A DNA stretch of 53,434 nt from a virus. Position 1 is the first letter of the stretch. Each line of letters opens with the position of its first letter. Both the position numbers and the translations under genes were made by a program. Location: positions 1 through 53,434 of IMG/VR virus record IMGVR_UViG_3300037427_002834; one strand, written 5' to 3'. Under the pieces are notes generated by a model. The model was given only the letters and a program-made list of their open reading frames with translations. It searched no databases and was not told where the DNA came from. Of this stretch, positions 17,241 through 27,700 are shown one piece after another.

Positions 17241-18106
17241 AAGCACAATTTGACAACACAGTAATGTCTAGCTTCTACCTTTGGTTTGACCATATCCTGC
17301 TGACCAAAGGCGAGGCTTTTACTAATTTCTCTTCGTTTTTTTACGAAGCAGACGATATGTACCAAGGCTATAATGCTTACGGAGCTCCGTTCAAGCAGCT
17401 GGTGTCAGATACATCTGTCACAGGAGCTACCGTACTGAACACTCTTATTCTAAACAACACTAGTATAAGCAGGGGTCAGCAGAATTTTGCGGCTGTAAAT
17501 TACGATAAAGGACACGTTTATTTCTCTAATCCCGTGGCTAATGTTAGCACCAGCCTAAGGGGGCATTATGCTGTTAAAGATTTCAATGTTCATATTACCA
17601 ACGATTTAGAGGAAAAACTACTTTTTGAGACTCAGTACAAGCTGAGGAATAAAACTGACGCCACTGCGCAAGCCATAGCTCACGGCACCAAAACTTACCC
17701 AGCCGTCTTCTTAAAGAATAACGGTGGGCAAAATGAGCCTATGACGATGGGTGGCGGGGATTTGACCAGTATTGATGTAAGAGCCATAGTTTTATCGGAT
17801 TCTCAGTTCAAAATGGACGCGGTTGCCTCGATATTCAGGGATAAAGCCAAGTCTTTGATTCCTCTCGTAGATGAAACCGACATGCCCTTTAACAGCTTGG
17901 GCGATTATACCAACGTGGCAAACCCCTATCATTATAAGAGCCTATCTTCGACATCGCTCCAAAATAATAAGAGTATCTTCTTAGATAAGGTGTATATTAG
18001 TAAAATAGGTGGATTATCGTTCGCTCAGAAAGCTAACGCAAACCCCGATGTTTTTAGTATGTTTATTGATTTTGAGCTTAATGAACTGAGATGGCCTAGA
18101 AGCTGA
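17237..18106 (+). CDS. Tail terminator-like / neck structural protein
   Basis: This 289-aa protein lies directly before the tail tube gene, where the tail terminator is expected, and overlaps the preceding gene by 4 nt. It has MSSFYLWFDHILLTKGEAF at the N-terminus, a beta-rich middle (GHVYFSNPVANVSTSLRG, then YAVKDFNVHIT) and VDVRA-like strands such as LTSIDVRAIVLSDSQFK. No enzyme motif is visible. It is longer than lambda gpU, so it could be a larger head-tail joining protein instead. The call rests on position and beta-rich composition. Confidence 0.5.
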   Translation: MKAQFDNTVMSSFYLWFDHILLTKGEAFTNFSSFFYEADDMYQGYNAYGAPFKQLVSDTSVTGATVLNTLILNNTSISRGQQNFAAVNYDKGHVYFSNPVANVSTSLRGHYAVKDFNVHITNDLEEKLLFETQYKLRNKTDATAQAIAHGTKTYPAVFLKNNGGQNEPMTMGGGDLTSIDVRAIVLSDSQFKMDAVASIFRDKAKSLIPLVDETDMPFNSLGDYTNVANPYHYKSLSSTSLQNNKSIFLDKVYISKIGGLSFAQKANANPDVFSMFIDFELNELRWPRS

Positions 18107-18132
18107 ATCCAGTTCCCAAAACTAATAATAAT

Positions 18133-18145
18133 ATGTAATTTAAAG
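18133..18145 (+). promoter_or_regulatory. TGTAA-type element upstream of the tail tube gene
   Basis: ATGTAATTTAAAG begins 32 nt before the ATG at 18165, in the 58-nt gap between the terminator-like gene and the tail tube gene. The AAATAAAGGA stretch after it supplies a ribosome binding site. It matches the other copies in the TGTAAWTTAAAG part. A separate promoter would suit the high demand for tube protein. Confidence 0.5.
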
Positions 18146-18164
18146 TAAATAAAGGATTATAACA

Positions 18165-19439
18165 ATGGCCAGAAATAGAGTAATTTATCAAAGTGAAGCA
18201 CTGTATGTGAGTCGTACCGGAACTGCCGCTCAGGGTTGTCAGGTGAACCAAGGGGCTGATAGCCTCGCTGGTAGCGCCACAATCACTGCGGGCGAAAGAC
18301 CAACGCACATACAACGTGTTCAAAATGCAAACTACAGTTTCTCGATTGAGAGACAGGACGTTAACCAATTCGGTAACCTAGCTGCTATCGACAGAATCAT
18401 CTTGAGTTCCCCCACCGTTTCCTTGGACTTCCAATATTTGGTTGGTAACATGGCGAACGAGAACACTATGGGCTTTGAGGTTAATTCTGTTGGAACTGCT
18501 ACAGGTAGCCTTGTATCAGCTATTAAGAATATTCTTGATAAGTCTGGCGATGAAAAGTGCTACTACATTAAAACCGTTGGTGAAGGTTTAGACGAGCGCG
18601 ACCAAGACCGTACCGCTGGTTCTAGCGTTATCGGTCTCGGTAACGGCTACATCACTTCTTACTCCACTGAGGGTTCAGTGGGTAACTTCCCGACTGTTTC
18701 CGTAAACGTAGAAGCTCTAAACATGAAGGTTTACAGCGCCTCTTCAGGTTTGATTCCCGCTGTTACCCAGTCTACTGGTGCAGCCAACTCCACAAACTTC
18801 TTCCAGCTTCCTTCTGGTGGTGATGGAAACGGCAAACACGCTTTGGCCGCTGGCACGAACAAGCAGTTGTCTGTTCTAAGACCGGGCGATATTACCTTTT
18901 CGTTCCAACACAAGGCCAGCCTTGCTGGTACGTATACCACTTGGGGTGATACTGCTCCTACAGCAGCTAGCAATAGTAGTTCGGACAGCTTGGAAGACGG
19001 CGAGCACGCCGCTGGCCCCAACTTGTCTCAAGCATCTGGCGACAGCGCCAAAGCAGCTAAGCTTCAAAGCTACAACGTGAGCTTCGATATTAGCCGTACT
19101 CCTCTGGAGAAATTGGGCAGCAAGTTTGCGTTCTCTCGTGAAATTGACTTCCCAGTAACGGTTAGCATGTCAATGGAAGCCATGGTTGCTGACATGAACG
19201 TCGGTGGTTTGGACCAGCTTGTTTCCGACGACGGATTCTTCCACTTGAACGTGGACTTGAATGCTCCGGGAACAACCACTGTAGTTGCTAGTTACCACTT
19301 GATTGGTGCCAAGCTTGATAGCCAAGAGTTCTCAAGCGGAATTGGTGACAACAAGAGTGTTACCTTGAACTTCAGTTCTCAGATTGGTGGACCAAACGAC
19401 ACCGACTCTGGCTTCTTTATGGAAGGTATCTCCTCCTAA
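18165..19439 (+). CDS. Major tail (tube) protein
   Basis: This 424-aa protein is beta-rich with recurring strand patterns such as ANYSFSIERQDVNQFGN, GYITSYSTEGSVGNFPTVSV, SYNVSFDISRTPLEKLGSK and DNKSVTLNFSSQIGGPND, typical of long phage tail tube subunits that polymerise as hexameric rings. It has its own upstream element and a strong intrinsic terminator directly after it, as expected for an abundant structural protein. Its codon use looks more even and G+C-rich than its neighbours, again fitting high expression. It lies ahead of the chaperone-like genes and the tape measure, the canonical position. Confidence 0.8.
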   Translation: MARNRVIYQSEALYVSRTGTAAQGCQVNQGADSLAGSATITAGERPTHIQRVQNANYSFSIERQDVNQFGNLAAIDRIILSSPTVSLDFQYLVGNMANENTMGFEVNSVGTATGSLVSAIKNILDKSGDEKCYYIKTVGEGLDERDQDRTAGSSVIGLGNGYITSYSTEGSVGNFPTVSVNVEALNMKVYSASSGLIPAVTQSTGAANSTNFFQLPSGGDGNGKHALAAGTNKQLSVLRPGDITFSFQHKASLAGTYTTWGDTAPTAASNSSSDSLEDGEHAAGPNLSQASGDSAKAAKLQSYNVSFDISRTPLEKLGSKFAFSREIDFPVTVSMSMEAMVADMNVGGLDQLVSDDGFFHLNVDLNAPGTTTVVASYHLIGAKLDSQEFSSGIGDNKSVTLNFSSQIGGPNDTDSGFFMEGISS

Positions 19440-19464
19440 GAGTAGGTATATTCAAAGATTCAGG

Positions 19465-19492
19465 GGCTCCCATTTTTGGGAGCCTTTTTTTT
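19465..19492 (+). terminator. Intrinsic terminator after tail tube gene
   Basis: GGCTCCC (19465-19471) pairs perfectly with GGGAGCC (19478-19484) across a 6-nt loop, followed directly by eight T residues (19485-19492). This is a textbook Rho-independent terminator 25 nt after the tail tube stop. Confidence 0.93.
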
Positions 19493-19510
19493 GTGAAAAG
19501 TGCTTTTTTA

Positions 19511-19535
19511 GTGTAAAATAAAGTAAGGAAAAAGG
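19511..19535 (+). promoter_or_regulatory. GTGTAA-type promoter/RBS element upstream of 19547
   Basis: GTGTAAAATAAAGTAAGG followed by AAAAAGG lies just after the tail tube terminator and before the ATG at 19547. It matches the minus-strand element at 45386-45362 at 24 of 25 positions. The AAGG runs can act as ribosome binding site, and TAAAAT resembles a -10 box. Its location after a terminator supports a new transcription start. Confidence 0.6.
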
Positions 19536-19546
19536 TATCTCTAGGT

Positions 19547-19768
19547 ATGGAAGGAGAAAAGGCTAAAGACTTCTTAAAGTTTCAGGTTCGTCGCAAAGTG
19601 ACAAATCTATACAAAAACTTTCTCTTTATTTTGGAAGATTCAAGTAACTCTCAATACAATTCTCAGGAAGCATATCAACGTAATAGAAAAAGAATATTAG
19701 ATTATGGTAATGATACGATTAGAGAAATCGAGGAGATATTGGATAGCTTAGATATAGAATTAAAGTAA
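19547..19768 (+). CDS. Small helical hypothetical protein
   Basis: This 73-aa protein is almost entirely helical and highly charged (EGEKAKDFLKFQVRRKVTNL, then RKRILDYGNDTIREIEEILD). It begins a new transcription unit after the tail tube terminator and ends 2 nt before the next gene. I do not recognise a family. Position between tail tube and chaperone-like genes suggests a tail-assembly accessory, but that is context only. Confidence 0.65.
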   Translation: MEGEKAKDFLKFQVRRKVTNLYKNFLFILEDSSNSQYNSQEAYQRNRKRILDYGNDTIREIEEILDSLDIELK

Positions 19769-19770
19769 TT

Positions 19771-20670
19771 ATGAAAAAACTATTTACATTTACGCTGGAT
19801 AGGGACATTAAGGAAACCGTAAAAGAAGAGTCTAAAAATGACAAGGGCGAAACTGTGACTACGGAAAAAGAAGTTGTTAGGCCCACTAAACAAAAGGTAT
19901 TTTTGAAGAAGCCTACTCGCTCTCTATTTGATGAGGCCGAGCTGTTTTACGGAGTTAAATTATCCGAAGGAATCAAGGCTGGGCTTCTTACTAGAGCGCT
20001 GCTCGCTAAAAGATTCTCTAACGATGGGGGCGTGTTAAGCGAAGATGATAAAGATAGATATTCAGACCTTTATATTAAGCTTTACGAGCAGCAAATAGAC
20101 ATCGAACGCATGTCTGCCACGCCAGCTAAAAAACGAAATACAGATGAAGAGTCTAAGCTAAATGACGCCCTAGAAACCTCGGCGGACTTGAGACAGCAGT
20201 TGACAGATTTTGAAATGGCACAGTCCTCTCTATTCGAGCAAACGGCAGAAAATAGAGCTAGAAACAAAACTATCCTTTGGTGGACGCTTCAGCTTTCTCA
20301 CGTAATTAACGAGGACGACACAGAAGAGGCTGTATTCGCTGGGCAAAGTTTTGATGATAGACTCAGCTCCTATGATGCTCTTGAAGAATCTGAAGATGAA
20401 TACCATGATGAGCTTCTGCGTAAACTGGTTTACTATGTTAGCTTCTGGTACGTGGGAAGAGTCACAAGTCAAGAAGAGTTCGAACAGCTTTTGAAAGACT
20501 CTGGTGAGGAGTTATTTAAAGAGTCTGCGCCAGCTAAAGAAGAACCCAAAGAAGAACCAAAGAAAGAAGAACCAAAGAAAGAAGAGTCAAAGAAAAAATC
20601 AAATAAACAAAAATCTGAAAAAGTCACAGAAACCACTGTTGAATCCAATAAAGGCTCGGAGGGGGAATAA
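19771..20670 (+). CDS. Probable tail assembly chaperone (gpG position)
   Basis: This 299-aa protein has a basic, strand-like N-terminus (KKLFTFTLDRDIKETVKEES), a helical middle and a low-complexity Lys/Glu/Pro tail from about residue 250 (repeated EEPK units). It lies between the tail tube and tape measure genes, where tail assembly chaperones that coat the tape measure sit. The FDEAELFYGVKLSEGI segment looks like the alpha-helical chaperone core. An intrinsic terminator follows its stop, so the classical G/GT frameshift fusion to the next gene is not supported. Function is inferred from position. Confidence 0.55.
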   Translation: MKKLFTFTLDRDIKETVKEESKNDKGETVTTEKEVVRPTKQKVFLKKPTRSLFDEAELFYGVKLSEGIKAGLLTRALLAKRFSNDGGVLSEDDKDRYSDLYIKLYEQQIDIERMSATPAKKRNTDEESKLNDALETSADLRQQLTDFEMAQSSLFEQTAENRARNKTILWWTLQLSHVINEDDTEEAVFAGQSFDDRLSSYDALEESEDEYHDELLRKLVYYVSFWYVGRVTSQEEFEQLLKDSGEELFKESAPAKEEPKEEPKKEEPKKEESKKKSNKQKSEKVTETTVESNKGSEGE

Positions 20671-20694
20671 AATTTAACCCTTAAACTATGGCCT

Positions 20695-20721
20695 AAGCCC
20701 CCTTTAAACGGGGCTTTTTTT
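20695..20721 (+). terminator. Intrinsic terminator between the two chaperone-like genes
   Basis: AAGCCCC (20695-20701) pairs with GGGGCTT (20710-20716) around an 8-nt loop, with seven T residues at 20715-20721. It sits only 9 nt before the next ATG (20730), so it may attenuate rather than fully stop transcription of the downstream tail genes. Confidence 0.85.
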
Positions 20722-20729
20722 ATATTGAC

Positions 20730-21743
20730 ATGAGTAATTTAGTCCCAAAAGAGAAGCTTAGGCAGATTTACGCCGACATATTAAGGGGTAGGTCTGACTT
20801 TGAAGATGAAACTTACGGAAAAATTTTTATCAAGCATCTCACCATATGGGACACAGAAGTTCTAGATGAAAGACGAGAAGAACACTTCTTAGAGGCTACT
20901 CAAAAAGGCTTGCCATCCAACGAAGAGAAGCTGCAAATTCTTTTGGATGAAGGAACTTGGACAAAAGAGAAAGAAAGAAAACAGAAAGAGTTTATAGAAT
21001 TCATATCCAGAATGAATGAGACTAAGAGTAAAATGCTTCTCAAGTCCGAAAAAGACGCCTTGCAAATACAAATAGAAGAAGCCGAAGAAGAGCTGGATAA
21101 AATAATCACTGAGAAAACGCACCTAATAGGTTTAACCTCCGAGATATACGCAGACAAAAGAATTAATGATTACTATATCTTCTTGACTTTATACTCTGAT
21201 AGAAAGTGTGAAAACAACTTGTTCAATGAGGAAGAGTTTGATGAGTTGAATGATATAGAGCTTTCGAAGCTGGTTACTGTATATAATTTAGTTTCGGGGC
21301 AATTTTCAGACAAAAATATGAAGCGGCTGGCTTTGAGTAGTTTCTTTCTTAATAATTTTCATCTTTGCAAAGACAACCCAATGATATTCTTTGGCAAGCC
21401 AGTGGTTAATCTAACGTATCATCAAGCCGATTTGTTTGCTTACGGAAGGTATTATAAACACATGCTTTCCGAGATGAAACACCCCCCTTCACAAGATGTC
21501 ATGCAAGACCCAGATAAACTATTGCAGCTATACGAAATAGAGAAAAAACAGGAAGAAAATGGCGGCGGCAAGGAAGCTACGGGCGTGGCCTCAACGGTGG
21601 TTGGCGCAACCAAGGAAGATATGGAAGCCCTAGGCATGACTAAAGACCCATTAGATGCAGGTACAGTCGATTTAAACGAAGAAATACGCAAAAAAGGTGG
21701 GACATTAAGTATGGAAGACATGATAAAATTGCATGGAGTATAA
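20730..21743 (+). CDS. Second tail-assembly chaperone-like protein
   Basis: This 337-aa protein is mainly helical with a coiled-coil-like segment (about residues 90-135; ALQIQIEEAEEELDKIITEK). A compact middle domain carries KCENNLFNEEEFDELND and a YHQADLFAYGRYYKHMLSEM helix. The C-terminus is flexible and ends LSMEDMIKLHGV. It sits directly before the tape measure, a position often held by the longer chaperone partner. The ATG follows an intrinsic terminator closely, so expression probably depends on read-through or a nearby promoter. No family-specific motif is visible. Confidence 0.55.
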   Translation: MSNLVPKEKLRQIYADILRGRSDFEDETYGKIFIKHLTIWDTEVLDERREEHFLEATQKGLPSNEEKLQILLDEGTWTKEKERKQKEFIEFISRMNETKSKMLLKSEKDALQIQIEEAEEELDKIITEKTHLIGLTSEIYADKRINDYYIFLTLYSDRKCENNLFNEEEFDELNDIELSKLVTVYNLVSGQFSDKNMKRLALSSFFLNNFHLCKDNPMIFFGKPVVNLTYHQADLFAYGRYYKHMLSEMKHPPSQDVMQDPDKLLQLYEIEKKQEENGGGKEATGVASTVVGATKEDMEALGMTKDPLDAGTVDLNEEIRKKGGTLSMEDMIKLHGV

Positions 21744-21752
21744 TTAAAAACT

Positions 21753-21775
21753 GTGTAATTTACTTTAGGAACAAG
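21753..21775 (+). promoter_or_regulatory. GTGTAA-type element and RBS upstream of the tape measure gene
   Basis: GTGTAATTTAC lies 26 nt before the ATG at 21780 and is followed by TTTAGGAACAAGG, a good ribosome binding site. The same AGGAACAAGG follows the element before 45459, which supports a shared promoter-plus-leader cassette. Confidence 0.5.
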
Positions 21776-21779
21776 GTAT

Positions 21780-24700
21780 ATGGCTATAATACCCACAGCG
21801 GAAGTAACAGTAAAAACGGTTGCGGATAGAGCTTCTTTGCGAAAGGCGGAGAAGGATATCACAGGTGCGCTTAGAAAGGTCGAGCAATTATCATCTAAGG
21901 GTGGGCTACTCTCTAAATCTTATACCCAACCATTAGGTAAAATTACTGGTGCTGTTGGCGAATTCGAAAAATCCTTAGAAGCTTCTAACGCTCGTGTTAT
22001 CGCGTTCGGGGCGTCGGCTGGCATCATATATAACGTAACCCGCTCTATTGAAGGCATGGTTCGTTCTGCTGTTCAGCTTGAGCATAAGCTGGCGGAGATT
22101 AATGTTATCTTAATGGCCAGCACGCAAGGCCTTAAAACTTTCGGGAACGAGCTATTTTCAATAGCAAAAAATACAGGGCAAACATTTGAAGCTGTTTCTG
22201 ATTCGGCTTTAGAATTTGCTCGTCAAGGTTTAGCGGTAGAAGAGACGCTCAAGCGAACTTCTGACGCTATGATTCTAACTCGCCTATCTGGGTTGGACGT
22301 TCAATCTTCTGTTGAGGCCGTAACCGCCACTATAAACAGCTTCAACCAAACCGTTATCACCTCTACAGCGTTAGTCAATAAACTTGCTAATGTTGATGCC
22401 GCATTTGCCGTGAGCTCTGCTGACCTAGCTAAAGCCGTGAGTCGTGTTGGTAGTTCCGCTCAGGACGCTGGGGTTAGTTTGGACCAATTGATTGCGATGG
22501 TTACAACCGCACAGCAAGTAACGGCTCGTGGCGGTTCTGTGATTGGTAACTCATTAAAGACTATTTTTACCAGACTACAGAGGCCAAAAGTTATATCTGA
22601 TTTAGAAGCTTTTGGGGTTGTAGTTAGAGACGCCCAAGGAGCGACCTTACCAGCCATTCAAACGCTACAGAACTTTGCCAACGCTTACGATAGCCTGACT
22701 CCATCTCAACAGGCCGTTTCCGCTGAAATGGTTGGTGGTGTTTTCCAAGTAAACGTATTGAAAGCCGCTATTGGTGATTTAGGCAAGCAATTTTCAATTT
22801 ACGATAGAGCCTTAGGAACTTCTGTAAACTCTACTGACCAAGCTATAGCTAGGAACGCGGAGTTAAACAAAACTCTTAACACCCTAGTTAATGAGAGTAT
22901 GCAGAATCTTTTAAAAGTTGGCGCAAGCATCGGCAACATCACGATAGGCCCAGCGCTTAGAAACAGCTTGGAAGAGATTAACGAAATGCTCGAGGGTATG
23001 GATGACCAGTCTGACGCGGGCTCAATTGGCATGAAGATGGGCAAGGGCATTCTGGAGGGCATAGGCAACATCTTAAAGGGACCGGGCATGCTTATCTTAG
23101 GCGCTCTTGTTGGTAAGCTTTTGTTTAGCTTCAGTAAGTTTGGCATAGACGCAGTTAGAAGTTTCGCTGGAATGAACGAGGGCGCGAAGAAGCAAGCCGA
23201 AATGCAAATGCTTATTCAAAACATTCTACTTAAAAACCCAGATTTAATCGACGCCGCAAGAAGCAGTGAAGAAAACTTGGTTAGGGTATCGGATAAAATT
23301 CTAGAAAGTATTAGGGCTAGAAATTTCGCTTTAGCTCAGTCCGCTGACCTATCAGCGGCCATGGCTAGGAACTTGACGAGCGTAGACCTTGGTGCTTTAA
23401 ATTTAGCTATGCAAGGTGGAGGCCAAACCGAAGGCGCTTGGAGACCAACAAATATGTTTGCTGGAGGTTTGGTTCCTAACTTCAACAAAAAGAAAGAAAG
23501 AGCCACTACCGAAGCAATAGGGGCTTTACAAGGCGGTTATAAACCGGGCACCGTAAAAGAAATGAATGTGCAAGGCGTTGGTAGGGTAACCTACAACTCC
23601 GCCGAAACAGTAAAGACCTTTGGTGGTATGTCCCAGCCAGCAATCATGCCTCCGAGCGGCAGTGATGCAGGTAAAGCTTACAAGCAGAAATTTGCAGAAC
23701 AGCACGGATTTAACCCTTACGCCGCACAAGGGTTTATTCCTAACTTTGCTGAGCTAACAACAAAAGAGTGGATTCAGAAAGTTAAGGCTGGCCCAAAATG
23801 GAACGAGTCTGACATACTCGAAAAGATGTACAAGATGCAGACTGCGGAAGAGATAGCTAAAGAATATTATCCGCCACAAGCCTTACAGCAATTTGAAGAA
23901 GAAAGAAAAGAAGCTAAATTGGCTGGCGTAAGATTGCAAGGCGGACCAACTCAATCTATAAGAAACGTTTTCCGCACCGGCGAGAAAAGTGGGTGGGTTG
24001 GGGCTCCAGATGATTCAAAATACGCTGGGTTTAGAGACTTCTTAAAGAAGCAGGGCGCGCCTATTTATCAAGGCGACTCAAAATTAGGTTTTAGATTTGA
24101 TAAAGGAAGCTCTAAAGATTTCAAACCTATTGACTTGCCTACTGATTTTAAGGGTATTGATTTATTTGGTTCTACTCAATTAAGAGTGGATGCGCTCAAA
24201 AGTGCTGCGTTTGGGGCTTTCGGTAAGAAAGGCCTCATGTCAGCGAATATTAGCTTGGATGACTTTTTTGATTCAAGAAAAGGAGAGCACGGTTATGGAT
24301 TGAAAACCCCTAAGGGTTTAGATAAAGTATTTAGCCCTAATGACGTTATACAGTTTTCTATTCAGTCTTCTACGATACCAGTAGATAACCCCAATAGAGA
24401 TGACCTTAAAGCGTCTGGGGCAAGATTATCATTTAAGAATAAAGAATTTGATAAGGTGTTCCGCGACTACATGACGCATAAAAAAATAGGCAAAACCAAA
24501 CAAACCCAAGAGGTTAAAGAGGGTAGAGCTATGGAAGCTGCCGTATTCCATTTCATTAATAAAATGGCAGACCCCGTTCAAGAGGACGGAAGAAGGTGGG
24601 ACTTTACTCCATCCAATACCGTAACTATGGGGGGCCTCGCTAAATTCATTGGGCTATCTGGTAATTACGAAAGAATCGACGCCAAAAGAACTACTGATGA

Positions 24701-27700
24701 TTCAGGCGTCAAACTTAGCTTGGCGAGAAAATACATCGAAGGAACACAAACAGGAAGTAAACAGCTTGTAAAACAAATGCAAGCCTACAAAGGTGAAGAC
24801 GAAAGCGTGGTGGCTCGTCTCATAGAAGTTTTAAGTGGAAAGGCAGTTAAAGAGCAAGAAATGGAAAAGGCTATCGCCGCCGACTTCAAAGCTAAACAGA
24901 AAAAATCTGGCCTTAAATCTTTCGGCGGATTCGTTCCTAATTTTGCAACCAAAATTCTAGATAAAGACCAACTAGCTCAGTCCATGGGTATGCCTCTCAG
25001 TAGTAAAGAGGTTAGGCAAGTGTTCGAATCAATAGTGAACCAAGCCGCGCAAAGAGGGCAGATTTCAGAGACTATCGTTGGTACGGCTGGTATTGGCAAA
25101 ACAACCGAAGCTATAAAGCGCGCTGGTGGAAGAAACTTTGTAACTGACCCTGTTGACCTTGACCCATCGGACCAGTTAGTTGTAGTGAGAGCTGCGCAAA
25201 CCGTTGTTGACAGCCCAGAGTTTACGAAGTCTGGTAAAATAACTTTTTTAAAAGGGGCCAAAGATGTAGTTAAAGGCATGCGTGAGAAGCGTTCTGACCA
25301 AGCTAGAGCTGGCACATCTGATACAAACTTCGGTAGAAGTCCTAAACAAAAATTTGGTTCATCTTCTGGTGTAGTTACTGAGGCTTTGCTTGCTGAAAAG
25401 TATGCTTCAAAACTAGGAGTATTTGAAAGACAGGCCGATATGTCACTGAAGGAGGCGGAGGGGTTTGAGAAGCTTAATGAGTTAAAAGGAGCTACGGCTA
25501 CAATAGGTGCGTTCGCGCCCTTTACGAAGGGACACGCAGACATGGCAACGCAAGCTGGCGCTGATGTAGCCTTTGTTAGTAAAGGCGCGAACAGAGAGTA
25601 CGATGTAGGCTTATCACCAAGAGAAAAAGCAAAGCTAATTGAACTTTCTAATCCAAACCTCATGGCTATACCTAGCAACGCTGGAGTCCAAGAGCATTTT
25701 GAGCACGATGGCAAAGCCTACAGGATGAGAAAGAAAGACACCAAGATTGCCTTGGGTGCAGATAGAGTTTCGGGCGGCAAAGAAGACTTGACTGATAGAT
25801 TCTCTAAAACCTATAAAGGAGTTGTTCCTGTTAAGGGTAGGCTTGATGGCGTTAGTGGGACTAAAATCAGAAAAGCGATTGTTGATGGAGATTTAACTAC
25901 TTTAAAAAGTAATCTTCCGCCAGAAATATTCAGAGTAATCAAAAACAATATTCCAGTTTTACAAAAACGCGCGTCTTATATTCAAGATAGAAAAGATAAA
26001 GCTAATAAAGGCTTGGGTCTTCTAGAGGAAGACTTTAGTAAATTTAAAGCTAAGCACGGGGCGAATAAAAAGAAGGGTGAACTAAGCGAGATTTCTGAAG
26101 CTAGAGGCATGTTCCAAGAAAAAAGAAAAGCCTTCAAAGCTAGGCTGAGTGGTTATGGTGGTAAGGCTTGGGGTAAGTTGGGGCTGAATTTAAACCTAGC
26201 TTCGCAAGGCTTTGTTCCTAACCTCGCGTACAAGGGCTTGCACGAAAAAGATTACGGCACAACGATGATTGGCAGAAAGGGCGCTATGGGCAAAGATATG
26301 TCTGAGGCTCAAGTCAAGAAAATGACCGCTGGCATGAGAATGATTCGCGGCCCAGAAGATGAAACTCTTGTAGTCGGTACTGATATGAATGGTCGTTCTG
26401 GAAGAATGATTGCCTCTGGACTTACCGCTAGAAAAATTAAGAAGAGCGGAGCTCATTGGCGGACCATGCTTAATGAGGTGCCCCATTTATTCGATGGTTT
26501 AGCTTATGATTTAGTCGGTGGTGTCGCTGGTGCTGATTGGGACCCAGAAGGAACAAGCGGCGCAATGGCTGGTATTAAGTTCGAAAACGAAATGGCTGGC
26601 GCATTAGGCGAGGCTAAGCCGGGAGCGAAAAAAGGCTCGGACTTCCAAGTGGGAGAATCAATCGCAAAGAAATTAAAAACCCAAAAGAATTTACAATTAA
26701 AACTCGCTCTTCATGAGCGTAGTAAGCGTGACCCAAGCAAAGTTGTTGATATTGCTTCTAGCTTTAGTAAGTATTTAGTTGACATACTTGGTCATAACAT
26801 TAAGACTCATGGCTTGTCTAGTGTGACTACGCCCGACAGATTCCAACAAGCCATGGGCGTGCTTAACGCAAACCCAGCCGTGAAAAAAGACTGGATTAAG
26901 TCGTTTGGGCCGATGGGCATGAAGTCTGGCGGCTTTGTTCCAAACTTCGCCAGTATGGATATCTCGGCAATGCAGCGGCATTTAGGGGTCGACGCCAGCT
27001 CTCCAGAATTTCAAGAATGGCAAGCAAATAGGAAAAAGAGACTATACGATGAAGAACAAGGGCGCTTGATGAAAGGTCGAGGAGTGGCAACGAAGGGTCT
27101 TAACTCGGCGGAGATGTTCCGCTTCAAGGATGACCAAAAAGCAACAAAAGACAAATATGGAGGAAGAGAGCTCGAGTCAGAAATCAATCCAGAGCGAGTA
27201 GCTGCCAGCCAAAACCAAGCATTAAGAGCTATGGGCGTTCCCGAGTATATATCTCAATACGGAACCGGACGCATAAAAGTCCCCCCTCCAGGGGCGGTCT
27301 CTTTTAATGCCCAAGATGCGGGCCAAAGAAATAGGTTAAAAGAAAAGCACGGCATAAAAGGCGATAGTAGACCTACCTTTAACGCGGTGTGGAATGAAGA
27401 AGACGCTAAACAAAACGTCGCTAAAAGAAAATGGGCCATTAAAAATGGCGTATCAGCAGCCGAGTACGGCAAGATGATGCGGCACGGCGGTAAATTAAAT
27501 GCCCCTCTAAGTAAAGAAGCGAGAGAGGGAGGACGAAATACTCGTTTTGAGGATTCTCCCGAGATGCTGCGCGAAGAAAGAAATGTTACTAAAGAAGAAA
27601 TTAAAGCTGAGATACATCAATCAGCGAGTGGCTTAGCTAGTCAGTATGGAAGATGGGGAGCGGTTTTCCCGAAATCATCTGTAGGAGAAGAGTACTATGG

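Noticed and set aside
20560-20640. A-rich runs (AAAGAAAAAATCAAATAAAC) as a G/GT-type frameshift site
   Set aside because: No long alternative frame leads into the next gene, and an intrinsic terminator stands between them.
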